DNA of 16,429 bases, taken from assembly GCA_020847775.1 (NCBI GenBank), contig JADLBI010000109.1:1-16429 (forward strand). Reading direction: 5' to 3'. Position numbers and translations under genes: made by a program. Source of the DNA: Opitutaceae bacterium. Its GTDB lineage: Bacteria > Verrucomicrobiota > Verrucomicrobiia > Opitutales > Opitutaceae. A model generated the notes under the pieces. It ran no database searches and was not told where the DNA came from. It worked only from the letters and a program-made list of their open reading frames with translations. This document shows positions 15,948-16,429 of this stretch, piece after piece; within the stretch, counting starts at the first letter, position 1; each line of letters opens with the position of its first letter.

Positions 15948-16429
15948 ATGAGTGCTGTCAAAAAACCCAAGGCCATCGGTCATAGCGAACACACCCACGA
16001 TGCCGCCGCGCGCGGCCTTTCGGGCAAGATGCTCCGGCCGATCAAGATCACCATGCTCGGCGCCGGTAGCGCGTTCACACCGCGCTTGATGAACGACATC
16101 CTGCGCATCCCCGGCGACCAAGGCGGCATAATTGCGCTGGTGGACATCGACCGCGAGCGACTGACCACGATGACCAAGCTCATCACCCGGCTCGCGGCGC
16201 AGTTGGGCAAAGCGAATTGGCAGGTCATCGGCTCGGCGGACCGCCGGAGTGTCATGGCTGGCTCCGACTACATCGTGAATTGCATCGAAGTGAGCGGCAC
16301 GGCCTGCGTGCGCTTCGACAACGACATCCCGGCGAAATACGGCATCGACCAGTGCATCGGTGACACGATCGGGCCGGGTGGCTTGTTCAAGTCGATGCGC
16401 ACCATCCCGGTGTTCCTGCAAGTGCTCAA
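15948..16429 (+). CDS. Glycoside hydrolase family 4 (alpha-galactosidase/alpha-glucuronidase type), 3'-truncated
   Basis: GH4 enzymes cleave glycosides by an unusual NAD- and Mn-dependent oxidation-elimination mechanism. Only the first 160 codons are in the window. They show the NAD-binding Rossmann start (KITMLGAGSAFTPRLMNDIL, residues 33-52, with GAGS), the second strand acidic end (IIALVDIDRERL), the region IVNCIEVSG, and IGDTIGPGGLFKSMRTIPV (137-155), which resembles the GDTxGPGG block of the family. The metal-binding Cys and His lie beyond the window end. About 30 residues precede the Rossmann strand, more than in many relatives; ATG at 16029 is an alternative start that would remove 27 of them. 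It is divergent from the AraC-type regulator. Beside xylulokinase, an alpha-glucuronidase or galacturonidase role is plausible, but alpha-galactosidase or alpha-glucosidase cannot be excluded. Confidence 0.85.
   Translation, partial: MSAVKKPKAIGHSEHTHDAAARGLSGKMLRPIKITMLGAGSAFTPRLMNDILRIPGDQGGIIALVDIDRERLTTMTKLITRLAAQLGKANWQVIGSADRRSVMAGSDYIVNCIEVSGTACVRFDNDIPAKYGIDQCIGDTIGPGGLFKSMRTIPVFLQVL

Overview
The window is GC-rich (low-to-mid 60s % by eye) and gene-dense, with no RNA gene, transposase or CRISPR array that I can see. Gene families and order (der, fmt, a LysM protein, parB, secG), the monomeric isocitrate dehydrogenase and the mix of DUF2238 and DUF3817 proteins suggest Verrucomicrobiota, probably Opitutaceae. 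That placement is from memory of the families, not from a search. Almost every start codon lacks a recognisable Shine-Dalgarno sequence, which fits an organism that initiates mainly without one.

Left block (1-5155, all + strand): housekeeping genes. The 3' part of der (ribosome assembly GTPase) is followed by fmt (initiator tRNA formylation), a secreted coiled-coil/LysM cell-wall protein, parB (2 bp behind the LysM gene), secG (Sec translocon) and an exported LolA-like protein. A strong intrinsic terminator after secG lies inside the signal-peptide codons of that last gene.

Middle block (5167-8730): a MalK/UgpC/MsmK-type sugar ABC transporter ATPase on the - strand is broken by one in-frame amber codon. 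Divergent from it is a small protein with two tandem ribbon-helix-helix units. Then come a class I aspartate-type aminotransferase and a DUF2238 membrane protein on the + strand.

Minus-strand operon (13357 to 8692): monomeric NADP-isocitrate dehydrogenase, a SAM methyltransferase with an N-terminal module typical of glycan-related proteins, a DUF3817 membrane protein and a second class I aminotransferase (methionine/kynurenine type). Isocitrate dehydrogenase makes 2-oxoglutarate, the amino acceptor/product of the aminotransferases, so carbon/nitrogen balance is a loose common theme. The membrane protein and methyltransferase do not obviously fit it.

Right edge (13520-16429): sugar catabolism. 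Xylulokinase converges on an AraC-type regulator, and the two genes share one CTAG as both stop codons. The regulator diverges from a GH4-family NAD-dependent glycosidase cut off by the window end. This looks like the start of a pentose/hemicellulose (possibly glucuronoxylan) utilisation locus. The broken ABC ATPase could have energised sugar import, but no permease or binding protein is present.

I found no clearly new multi-gene system. The best leads are the single-stop ATPase, the terminator embedded in a signal-peptide coding region, and the single-chain double ribbon-helix-helix protein.
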